64,000 nt of DNA from Callipepla californica brunnescens. Taxonomy: Eukaryota > Chordata > Aves > Galliformes > Odontophoridae. How positions within the stretch are numbered: the first letter of the stretch is position 1; every line of letters begins with the position of its first letter. The stretch lies in assembly GCA_023055505.1 (NCBI GenBank), contig JALIRH010000062.1, positions 2,049,115 to 2,113,114 of the forward strand, given 5' to 3'. The position numbers and the translations under genes are program-made. Of this stretch, positions 35,145 through 44,600 are shown one piece after another. The notes under the pieces are model-generated. The model ran no database searches and was not told the DNA's origin. It saw only the letters and a list, made by a program, of their open reading frames with translations.

Positions 35145-36288
35145 TCCAAATTGTAATGAAACCTATCATTTCAAAGCAGTTCATTAAAGTGATTGGGATG
35201 TTGCCTGACAAATCTATGCCATTTGTGGTAAAGATTCATATTTATGCCTTCCTCCTATAGTTCTCTTGATGATAGAGAGACCTGATCCCCAAAATTCTGG
35301 TGATTTTAAGAGAGATCTTATTGACTGAACTAAGATCTTATTGTGGGTTTGAAATAATCTCCTCAAATGAAAATTAATTAGAACATTATATATTTTTATT
35401 TGAAGTTAGATTATTTAATCAAATACATATTTTAGCATAAATATTTATTGAAAACATTTATTGTTCCATTGTTTTTTAATAAGCATATTTATTTCATTGG
35501 TTATTTTTGAATACTAAATGAAAGAAAGAAATGGATTTTTCAAGGATTTTATTTTATCAATGTAAGATGGTATTCTACTTCAAGGCAAAATTTTAGAGGT
35601 AAAGTTTTGATTTCATAATCTGCAGATCATCACTGGCCACCTGTCTGTTGAAGTCATGATACCATTAGCAAAAACACAGTGGAATTCAGGGTATTTTTAC
35701 ATTATTATGTAAAACAACACAAACCAAATGAATCAACCAAACAAAAAAATGAAATCAAAATGCACATGTAGAGAAAAGAGCAACGAAAATATGTTTTCAT
35801 GCAATTAGGATGTTTTCATTGAATGAAGAATTTATAAATACAACATGTTCTACTGAACTGCGATGGGATTCAGTCATCTCAGCAACAATGAATATATTAA
35901 ATCAAAATAAAAACAATCAAAACAATTCAGCAACAATCAAAACATCAGTATGCTACTTACACTCTCCTGGCTGAAACCAGGACAAGGGGAGGGCACAGTG
36001 CAGTGCCAGCTCCGCCTCTCATGCCTGCCACACACACTCAGCTAAATCATTGCCCTGAGTAGTACATGCTACGTGTGCTTTTGTCACTTTATATGAGCAG
36101 AGCACAGTGATTACCCATAATAGTACTTCAACCTATTGAGTGTCATCTCAAAATAAAACAGAACCCCTTAAAATAAAAGTTGTAGGTGAAGGAAGTGTGT
36201 TTAGTGAAAACTCAGCAAATGAGTACTTTTTTGTTGAGAAAAATAATATTGGCATTATGCTTAATTTTTAAGGAAATGTTGTCAGTTT
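35145..36288 (+). repeat. copy B of the 1.14-kb duplicated segment
   Basis: This is a direct-orientation second copy of 12872-14011, offset by about 22.3 kb. It begins right after an A run (35131-35144), 'tccaaattgtaatgaaacc', and ends at 'aaggaaatgttgtc'. Flanks on both sides differ from those of copy A, apart from an A run at the left edge of both. The end of copy B is 260 bp left of a solo LTR. No frame is conserved between copies. The 84-residue frame starting in its right end (36186-36440) extends into unique sequence and has no domain. Confidence 0.9.
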
Positions 36289-36542
36289 TAATGGGTTATT
36301 ATTTGAAAAGACATTACTTGGAAAAACATGCCAAATTCAGTGTGCATCAAGGAATATTTTGTAAGGACAAAGCAGGAGAAATGTCTATCATCTTGATGAA
36401 CTTTTTTAAGAAGTTGCACATGAAATGGACTCTAATTTAAAAATAGTTTTGTGGTAGCAAGTCTGATTGAAAAATAACCAATATGATTCACTAATGGTAA
36501 GTTTATCAAGAAACATTTCAAGCGTGGCAGGTATTTTGTAAT

Positions 36543-37121
36543 GATAGTATCATGGTTTTATGATTTTTGGTACTGGTATTCCACATCATAACATCATGTA
36601 GTCCATTAAGAGTTGGAGAGTTAACACTCCAGCCCCATGGATCATTGATAATTCCAGGTATACCTGTCTCAGAAGAGAAGAACTACATTCCCCAGAGGAC
36701 TTTGCAATGCTTTGTATTTTTACGTGTTTTCCGCTCAGAGGGAACAGGTAAAAACTCACTGCGGTCACGGGACACTCTCTTTCCTTCAGGATGGACTCAG
36801 TAGTGGGTGCTCGCTGCCATATCGCCTTCAGCGTTAGCGTAAGGCCTTCGGTTTATCGGACACTCTCTCTTGCTCATTTTATTTGATTCATTAGCCTCAA
36901 TTCCAATTATATTGTATTCTGCTATTTTGCTTTCTGATATCTTGTTTAGTAAATTAGCTTTCCTCCTCAGATCGTTGCCACTGTTTTGTTTTCTAGGCCC
37001 ATCTCCCTTTTCCCCTTTTTTCCCTTTTCCCTTCCCCTTTCCTGGGCGTGGGTCTGTGGGTCCCCTGCACCAGTCGTCATGGAACCAGGCCGATCCAGCC
37101 CGATAAACCGTTGACAGATAG
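36543..37121 (+). mobile_element. complete solo ERV LTR with 5-bp TSD
   Basis: The LTR spans 36548-37116 (569 bp). It starts TATCA (one change from TGTCA), ends TGACA, and is bracketed by GATAG at 36543-36547 and 37117-37121, an exact 5-bp target-site duplication. It is collinear with 8978-9551 along its length and about nine-tenths identical or better by eye. No internal ERV sequence remains. Frames on either strand (78, 120 and 60 residues) are shadows in LTR DNA and are not genes. The separate duplications show that this and the 8978 copy are independent insertions, not the two ends of one provirus. Confidence 0.9.
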
Positions 37122-37277
37122 GAAAAAAAACATATTGTTCTATTATCAAGTTGTCTCACGATACTACTGCTGAGTGAACAGACGAAGCAGAAAAATCTGT
37201 CTAGAGAAATTTGGAGAGTAAAGTTGATAATTCCAAATTCTAAGGTATTCTAAGTAAGATGGTATTCTAAGTAAGTT

Positions 37278-39053
37278 GATTCATAGATTCATAGATTCAT
37301 AGATACATTAGGTTGGAAAGGACCTACAAGATCATCTAGTCCAACCATCCTCACACCACCATCCCTACCCACCAAGCTACTAAATCAAATCCCTCAGCAC
37401 CTCATCTAAACGCTTCTTGAACAGCTCTAGGGACGGTGCCTCAACCACCTCCCTAGGCAGGCCATTCCAGTGCCGGACCACTCTTTCAGAGAAAAAATTT
37501 TTCCTCAAGTCTAATCTAAATCTTCCCTGGCACAACTTGTGGCCATTCCCTCTCGTCCTGTCATTAGTTACCTGGGAGAAGAGGCTGACCCCCTCCTCAC
37601 CACAGCCTCCCTTCAGGAAGTGGTAGAGTGCAATGAGGTCTCCTCTGAGCCTCCTTTTCCCCAAACTAAACAATCCTAGCTCCCTCAGCCGCTCCTCGTA
37701 AGACCTGTGCTCCAGACCCCTCACCAGTTTTGTTGCCCTTCTCTGAACACGCTCCAGGGCCTCGATGTCTCTCTTGTAGTGAGGGGCCCAAAACTGAACA
37801 CAGTACTCGAGGTGCGGCCGCACCAGAGCTGAGTACAGGGGGATGATCACCTCCCTGCTCCTGCTGGCTACACAATTCCTAATACAGGCCAGGATGCCAT
37901 TGGCCTTCTTGGCCACCTGGGCACACTGCCGGCTCATATTGAGCCGAGCATCAACCAACACCCCCAGGTCCTTTTCCTCTATACACTCCTCAAGCCATTC
38001 TGCCCCAAGCCTATAGCATTGCATGGGGTTATTGTGGCCAAAGTGCAGGACCCGGCACTTGGCCTTATTGAACCTCATCCCATTGACCTCAGCCCAACTG
38101 TCTAGCCTATCCAGATCCCGCTGAAGGGCCTCCCTACCCTCAGGCAGATCAACACATCCTCCCAACTTGGTGTCATCAGCAAACTTACTGAGGGTACACT
38201 CAATCCCCTCATCCAGGTCATCAATAAAGATATTAAACAAGACAGGCCCCAATACCAACCCTTGGGGGACACCACTCGTGACAGGACGACAGCTGGACTT
38301 GACTCCATTAACCACTACCCGCTGGGCACGGCCCTCTAGCCAATTCTCAACCCAGAGAAGAGTGAACCTGTCCACACCATGGGCTGCCAGCTTCTGCAGG
38401 AGAATACTGTGGGAGACCGTGTCAAAGGCTTTGCTGAAGTCCAAGTAGACTACATCAACAGCCTTTCCCTCATCTACCAGTCTGGTCACCCAATCGTAGA
38501 AGGAGATGAGGTTGGACAAGCACGACCTGCCCTTTGTGAACCCGTGCTGGCTGGGTCTGATCCCCTGATTGCCATGCACGTGCCGTGTGATCTCCCTCAA
38601 GATCAATTGCTCCATAACTTTCCCTGATACCGAGGTCAGGCTGACAGGCCTGTAGTTCCCCGGATCTTCCTTACGGCCTTTCTTGTAGATGGGAGTCACA
38701 TCGGCAAGCCTCCAATCTTGCGGGACCTCTCCAGATGACCAGGAATGCTGATAGATGGCAGAAAGCGGCTTGGCAATCACCTCTGCCAGCTCCCTCAGCA
38801 CCCTTGGGTGGATCCCATCTGGCCCCATGGACTTGTGGCAGTTCAGATGGAGGAGCAGGTCTCTGACTGTCTCTGCTGGGATCACAGGGGGTGTATGATG
38901 CGCTTCGTCCCAGACTTCCAGGTCAGGGCGAAGAGTATCCTGAGGATAACTGGTCTGTCTATTAAAGACAGACGTGAAGAAGGCATTGAGAACCTCAGCC
39001 TTTTCCTTATCCTCTGTGGTTACATTCCCTGCTTGATGAATGACACCAAATCA
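37278..39053 (-). mobile_element. 5'-truncated CR1 retrotransposon, best preserved
   Basis: On the minus strand the element runs from a truncation near 39053 through an open ORF2 to a stop at 37380-37382. A roughly 100-bp 3' UTR with 'aggttggaaaggacctacaa' (37310) follows, then a tail of about three octamer units (gattcata class) at 37278-37302. CR1 inserts by target-primed reverse transcription and most copies lose their 5' end, as here. The endonuclease and ORF1 are absent. The absence of stops over about 1.67 kb marks this as the youngest CR1 in the window. Its tail is ATTCATAG-type, as in 3211-4250, unlike the ATTCTATG tails of several other copies. Confidence 0.96.
37380..39050 (-). pseudogene. 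CR1 ORF2 reverse transcriptase, N-terminally truncated
   Basis: The frame is open from 39050 to the stop at 37380, about 556 codons. The last 501 residues begin at a GTG at 38885. In that 501-residue numbering the RT core is clear: [10 protein letters not shown] near 76-85, [10 protein letters not shown] near 113-122, DFSKAFDTV at 149-157, [11 protein letters not shown] at 204-214 and the catalytic FADD at 235-238. The C-terminal CR1 region ends in [14 protein letters not shown]. The upstream codons ([12 protein letters not shown] and the [15 protein letters not shown] stretch) extend collinearly before the GTG, so that GTG is not a true start. ORF2 normally also has an N-terminal APE-type endonuclease, which is missing, so it cannot be autonomous. 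In SGVPQGxVLGP the usual serine is leucine. Confidence 0.95.
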
Positions 39054-39727
39054 GGACGATCTCCTTGTGGGTAGAGAAACTTAGAGAGACTTTGATAATC
39101 TCACCTGGGATCACTTTTACCATAACTAACACTATGACTTTTAAAATTCCTTCTAGGTTGGGCTGTTCTGTGACTCTGAGTGCATCACTTGTTTTTGCAT
39201 TTACAAACTAAAAGAGTTAAACCAGTCATCGGGAGAAAATATTTCTACTGGAGTGGATAAACAAAGAAGGTTTGATTTCCTTTACAGGTGCCCAGTTCAC
39301 TTTATTTAAATGTTGATATCTCTACATAGGTGAGTAGGTGGGGAAGGAGGGAGAGGGAAAAAGGAAAAGAAACCTGAAAATGGCCTAGTATTTGAAATTA
39401 CAAGAGAACAAGAACTTCTGTAATAAAAACTGTTCATCACATAACCTCTATCTAACAAAGACTACTCTATTTTGTTGTCTTTTTAATGACTTAATCCGAG
39501 AGGAGACACTACAAGTTAGTGAGTTTGCTTCTTCCTCCCCTTTATTCTGTAACTTTCTTGAAGATACTGAAGATGATCAACACAGAACAACCATCAGAGT
39601 GAGACTCAAAGGTGATTAGCTGTACTGTAAAGTCCTATAATTTTCATTTAGAGATTGCTCATATTCATGCCTATTTACTGTTATTAGTACTTGTCACACT
39701 CTAATATAAAGGAGGGAGATGAGGTTC
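39054..39727. other. unassigned, with a purine-rich stretch
   Basis: Unique-looking sequence left of the GC-richer block. A G/A-rich stretch lies at 39328-39376. A 75-residue frame (39392-39619) has no recognisable domain. Confidence 0.5.
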
Positions 39728-40300
39728 TTAGATTATGTGTATACCCGGCATGAGATTAAGAAGCAATGGTTCAAATGTTGGTCCTACCAGTTTATTACCA
39801 ATATTGACCAGGGAGTTGGGGAAGGGGAACACTGTTAAGAGTGATGGGAAAAGGAAGGCGAGTGATAGGAAAGATAGGAAAGAGGCAAGGGTTTGTACAA
39901 TGCAGGGAAAGTCACCAGCCAGGAACCTAGGGGTGGTCCGGTTGCAAGTGGCTCTGATGGTCCAAGGCAGAAGAGCAGGGGTGGCAGAAGTGGGGAGAAC
40001 AGCAGCAGCAGCGGGCAGCCTTGAGCAGCAAGAAGTTGTCCTGGAGAAGCGGCACTGGGTCAGCACAGGAGAAGCAGTGAAGGGGTCAGCACCATAGAAG
40101 CAGCGAGGGGTCAACCCCGGGATGGGCAGCAGCAAACAGTGATCAGCTCATGAAGTCTCTCCTAAGAGAAGGCCTATCCAGGAAGCAGCAAACAGTGATC
40201 AGTTCATGAGGGTTCAGATGGTAGAACACCTCGAAGGAGAAGCAAGGTCCAGGAGAAAGCAGCATGTCTCAGGAAGCAGGCCCAGGAGGGAGTACAGTAC
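39728..40300 (-). other. GC-richer repeat-like block of unknown family
   Basis: About 570 bp stands out from AT-rich surroundings by its purine-rich plus strand (CAGCAG, GGGG, GAAGCAG words). A unit of about 25 bp, 'gcagcaaacagtgatcag', recurs at 40126 and 40185, 59 bp apart. Read on the minus strand it is pyrimidine-rich and carries an AATAAA at 39792-39797, an arrangement also seen in LTR ends. Frames of 120 (plus) and 135 residues (minus) overlap over most of it. Neither shows a domain, and both probably reflect the low AT content. It could be an unrecognised LTR, a satellite-like unit or a diverged gene piece; I cannot decide. Confidence 0.4.
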
Positions 40301-42289
40301 TTACAGTACTATGAACCTTAGCAAAAGCATTATCTTCTACTGTAGTGATGACTAATCATTTTCTCTCCCTAACAGTTGACAAGGTCGACAGTCTTGTTAA
40401 ACTGATATATTTGTGATGTATAGGCATTCAGTGCATATATAACAATGAAGAAAGACTGTAATATTACTCCAGCATGTATTTGAATGCAACTTTTATTTTA
40501 GCCAACTTCTGGCACAACAACAATGTTTCACTTGTCTTGGAGAAAAAGGAAGTAACAAACCACAAAGAACACCTGGATTATGATTCCCATTTATTTTAAC
40601 ACTACTACCTGCTTGAAGTTAAGCAGGTTTATTCACAATTTGACCTCTTTAAAAGAGGCTAAAGAAAGCCTTCCAACTAAATGCTGGTCCCTAATCTCTT
40701 TCTCTGCATATAATTTGCACTTTATGTTATACATGCATGATTGCCGTAAATAGTCTAAATTAAACTTTACCAATCCTCTATATTCATTTTTTTATCATCA
40801 TTCTATTAATCATTTTACATAGATTACATGCTGAAATGCAATTAAGCACTTCTAAAAAATCTGCATGAGGAAGTTCCTAGAAGACAACATTTTTAGGTGC
40901 AGCAGTACTGTGAAGGTCTAAATCTAAAATAAAATATAAGTTAGTCCAAAGAGAAAGCAGATTAATAATTTCTTCACATATAACTTTCTCTATTATACTA
41001 TTTCAAAACTCTGTAGTGCTGTAGTTATGATGAACTAAATATTTTTGGTTTACAAAAATGAAAGTGTGGATAACTTGAGGTACAGAATTAACAAGTAGAT
41101 ATGATCTATGCAAGGTACATACAATTGAATCCTTTCCACCAAAAAGAAGAGTGAATTATATCCTAAGAAAATTCCAAGTATGTGCTACATATGCAGATCC
41201 ATCTCTGAAATTTATTCAATAGACATTAACAAAGAATGTCTTGTCTGATTTTACATGAAAAAAGCAAACAGAAATTGAAGAGGAAAACCCTAAAAAGTAG
41301 AGTAATTTTCTACACTCAATATTCAGACCTAGCTATATTCACAGACTGCTATATTCATGGTGTGTTAACTAGTTAAACTTGTATGCACATACATACTTAG
41401 AAGAATTAGTTTTAAAATAACAAAAATAATTATGGAAACCATACAGAGATAAAGAGTACATTAAAAACAAAACAAAACAAACTTCTAGCATCACTAAGTT
41501 TTTCTAGCAACTCTCTTTATGCATGACTTTGATTTGTTTTTAGAAGGCATAGTCTAATTAATTTGAGGCCACCATTTTTTTTTTTTTTTTCTTTGAAGAG
41601 TTAAAGGTTGGAGAACCTGAATGCATCCTTGTCCAGAAGGCCATGTCTATGTCTATTTACGGACAGACAGGATTCAATTACGAAACATTAAACAGATACT
41701 GAAGATCAAAAAGGAAGCAAAGGGATCAAGGGGAATAACTATTCACAAAGATTATTATTTTAAGACATTAATATTCATAACCATAAGGACATTTTTCATG
41801 AATACAAGCCAAGGCAGATCTGTACGATATAGTTGAAATATGTCAACTTTTTAGTCATCTCCTTTGATTCTAATGACATATGTTAGAAAGGGCAGAAGTG
41901 GTTGACTTTAATGCTGTTGTGTCCACAATGAGCATACTTAAAGTGACAAAAAGTGTCTCTCCTTTTTAGGTTAATGGGAGCATAATAGACCTCTACAAAC
42001 ACATCTTTTCCCTCTTGTACATTAGCAAAGGCCAGGATCACTAATGGAGGACATGAATTGAGCACTGACAGTTTAGAAGGAGATTAGATTAACCAAGGTC
42101 TGTATAGTGACAGAAGCTTAAGTATTCACAATTTATATATTTAGTTTATTTTATTGATTATTTGCTTGTTTAACATTTATTTATTTATTGTGGGTTTTTT
42201 TTCTTTTTCTTTTCCTTTTTATTTATTTATTTATTTATTTATTCATACTACTTCATTTTCTCAAGTAAACTTCTTTTGTGAGAAGTTGT
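40301..42289. other. AT-rich sequence, nothing recognised
   Basis: Unique-looking AT-rich DNA. T runs lie at 41575-41590 and an ATTT array at 42177-42242. No gene or dispersed element was identified. Confidence 0.55.
42177..42242. repeat. (ATTT)n microsatellite, interrupted
   Basis: Short (TTTA) runs flank a TTTTTCTTTTTC stretch, with about seven ATTT units at the right end before 'attcatac'. Confidence 0.8.
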
Positions 42290-42395
42290 GGCAGGAGAAG
42301 TATAGTTGGATATCAGAAAAATTCTTCTTGCAAGTTTGGTCATTTATTGGAAAAGGCTAATCAGGTAGTGGAGCCTCCATCCCTGGAAGCATTTT
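42290..42395 (+). mobile_element. CR1 ORF2 C-terminal scrap
   Basis: 'tatagttggatatcagaaaaattctt' followed by 'attggaaaaggctaatcagg' and 'agtggagcctccatccctggaag' is the plus-strand CR1 segment just before the ORF2 stop. About 100 bp, old. Confidence 0.65.
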
Positions 42396-42734
42396 GTCGA
42401 GAGCAACTACTTTAGTGCCAGTTTGGCATTGGTTACTGGAGTAACCAATTTCAAGGCACAAGGAGATTTTGAGGGTTTCCTTTGCCAGGGAAACAACAAG
42501 AAAGTGGACTGATCCTTCAGCACTGGGCAACTCTAACAAGAGAGGCTGACATGCATGGCCATTGTCAGGGCAATGGAGATTGCAGCTATGACTCTAAAAG
42601 AAGCCTCAGGGTGGATAAACAGAGTGTGGTTGTCACCTGTATACCTGTAACATGCTGTAACAGCTGAAGTAGTAGTTCACACAGCAGGGCACTAAAGTTC
42701 TATCACCTTCAGAAGCACGAAACATTCATTCCAG
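42396..42734. other. unassigned stretch between CR1 pieces
   Basis: Non-AT-rich sequence between the scrap above and the ORF1-bearing CR1. It may be CR1 5' UTR or the 3' part of the preceding piece, but I cannot match it to either. Confidence 0.4.
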
Positions 42735-44600
42735 CTGTCCCTCAGAGCAAAATGGTGAGCACTTGATGCTGAGCTAAGACTGAAGCCATGGCAGGGGGTT
42801 ATGCACCATCAACTGCAGACATGACCAGTGCTTCCATTCAGACAGAGTTAAAGAAAGAAGCATCTGTGTAGGCCATGTTCTGTGGGAAGTGTCCAGACCG
42901 TGCTTCTGTGTAAGATGTGCCCAGGTGGAGGACCTTCTGCAACAGTAGACTAACCTGCAGGAGACAGTGACAAGGCTGTGTGCTATCACAGAGGCAGAAA
43001 TAGAGTCAGCCAGACTCACATGCAACCTGTGTTGAATCCACAATCTGGAGCCAACTGTCCCCCAATTCCCCCACTGGCATACCCTGTTGGAGGGGAAATG
43101 AACAGCAAGAAATAGCAAATTGCCATGAGAAAGACTAACAAGAGGAAAAAAACCTGACTCACGGTCTGAGGTGCCTTTGCAGAACTGCAAAGAGATTCTA
43201 CAGACTGAGAAGGGAAAAGAAACAGCAACAGTTAATTCATCAGAACTAAATTAAGCAACCAGATCTGCTCCCCATTGCATAACAATTACCTCAACCAAAA
43301 AAAAGTGATGAGTGATAGTGGTGGGTGACTCTCTTCAAAGGGATACCTGCTATCTAGAGAGTTCTGCTGATTGCCAGAGGCCCACATAAAGGATGTGACA
43401 GAGAGGCTGCTAGACCTTGTACATCCCATAGACTACTACTCACTGCTGCTGTTTCATGTAAGCACCAGTGACACAGTTGTCAGTGACCTGAAGAATGTCA
43501 AGAGAGACTACAAGGAGCTGGAGCAGCAGTGAACCAGTGAAGAGCACAGGACATGTAGTCTTTTCATCAGTTCTCCAGGTTAGGGAAATGAGGAGGGAAG
43601 GGCTGATTGAATTAAGAAAATCAATTAATGGCTAAGAGAGAGGTGTCAGGGCTTCAGCTACTTATGTCACGGAACTATCCTTGAGAAATCTGGTCTTCTG
43701 CAGGAGGATGGAGTTCATCCGTCTGACAAGGGGAAGTTCATCTTTGGCAACAAGCTTTCCAATTTAATCAAAAGGGCTTTAAACTGGAGTGGTCAGGGGT
43801 GGGGATCGTCAGATCATTGACATTTGAGGCTGACAATGGTAATGGATGCCCTGAGCCTGGATTTGGATCACAGGCTAGTAAAATGGCATCTAAGGTACAG
43901 GTATCTAACTCAAACTGGTATATCTGCCTCAATGGGAGTCCATTGTTGACTGATGAAAGATTCAACTGAACCAGTAATGTGTACTTGCAGCCCAGAAGGC
44001 CAACTGTATCCAGGGTTGCATCAAGAGAAATGTGGCCAGCAGATCGAGGGAAGTGTTCCATCCCCCAGTCTGCTCTCATGAGAACTCAACTGGAGTACTG
44101 CTTCCAGTCCTGGGGGTCCCCAACACGAGGACGTGGACCCTCCAGAGGAGGGTCATGAAGATGATCAGAGGGCTGGAGCAGCTCCACCACAAGGACAATC
44201 TGAGAGAGCTGGGGCTCTTCAGCCTAGAGATGAGAAGGCTCTGGAGGGAAATTATAGTGGCCTCTCAGTTTCTGAAGGGGAGTCTCCAGGTAAGCTGGGG
44301 AAGAACATTTTAGAAGGGCATGTAGTGGCAGAACAAGGGGAAAAGATTTAAAACTGGAAGAGGGCGGTTTGGACAAGATATTAGGAAGAAATTATTTACT
44401 GTGTGGGTGGTGATAGAATGGAAGATTTCCCAGGGAAGTGGCAGTTGCCCCCTCCCTGGAATCATTTAAGGCCAGGCTGGATAGGGCTTCAAGTAACTTG
44501 GTCTCAAGGGAGATGTCCCTGTCTATAGGAGAGGAGTTGGAACTAGACGACCTTAAAGGCCCCTTCCAACCCAGACCATTCTATGATTCTATGATTTAAG
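42735..44600 (+). mobile_element. CR1 with ORF1 remnant and large ORF2 deletion
   Basis: The left part (about 42770-43800) is a decayed CR1 ORF1. At about 43800-43970 the sequence passes to the ORF2 C-terminus: 'gccaactgtatccagggttgcatcaag' (44000), 'caactggagtactgcttccagtcctgg' (44088) and 'gagctggggctcttcagcctagagatgag' (44206). A 3' UTR with 'gaactagacgaccttaaagg' (44540) and a tail 'attctatgattctatgatt' at 44578-44596 complete it. Endonuclease and RT core are missing, a deletion of well over 2 kb relative to full-length CR1. Start is approximate. It is the only copy here with 5' material of the element. Confidence 0.85.
42885..43800 (+). pseudogene. CR1 ORF1 remnant, SGNH/GDSL-esterase type
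   Basis: With frame changes, the plus-strand translation shows the features of CR1 ORF1. A cysteine motif read FCVRCAQVEDLLQQ is near 42904, with a coiled-coil-like LQETVTRLCAITEAEIE just after. The esterase block I motif VVVGDSLQR is near 43318, with the nucleophile serine in GDS. The block-III-like region around 'ctgctgctgtttcatgtaagcaccagtgacaca' (43446) corresponds to LLFHVGTND in the family. A 'gtagtcttttcatcagttctc' segment at 43555 corresponds to VVFSSIL. 'gaggatggagttcatccgtctgac' at 43704 corresponds to GIHLT, which carries the catalytic His (and Asp just before it). Stops and frameshifts show it is dead. In intact CR1, ORF1 aids RNA binding and retrotransposition. Confidence 0.75.

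Noticed and set aside
8978..37116. The two complete LTRs as ends of a single 28-kb provirus
   Set aside because: Each LTR has its own different 5-bp target-site duplication (CATTC, GATAG) and no gag/pol sequence lies between them.
36797..37159. 120-residue minus-strand frame and its plus-strand partner as a gene
   Set aside because: It lies within the solo LTR and its pyrimidine-rich tract. The translation is low-complexity Gly/Lys-rich with no domain.
39728..40135. Overlapping 135- and 120-residue frames as a real protein
   Set aside because: Both strands are open over the same low-AT, repeat-bearing DNA. Neither shows a domain, splice context or start context that I can support.
42774..43228. 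138- and 70-residue minus-strand frames as genes
   Set aside because: They are antisense shadows of the CR1 ORF1 remnant.
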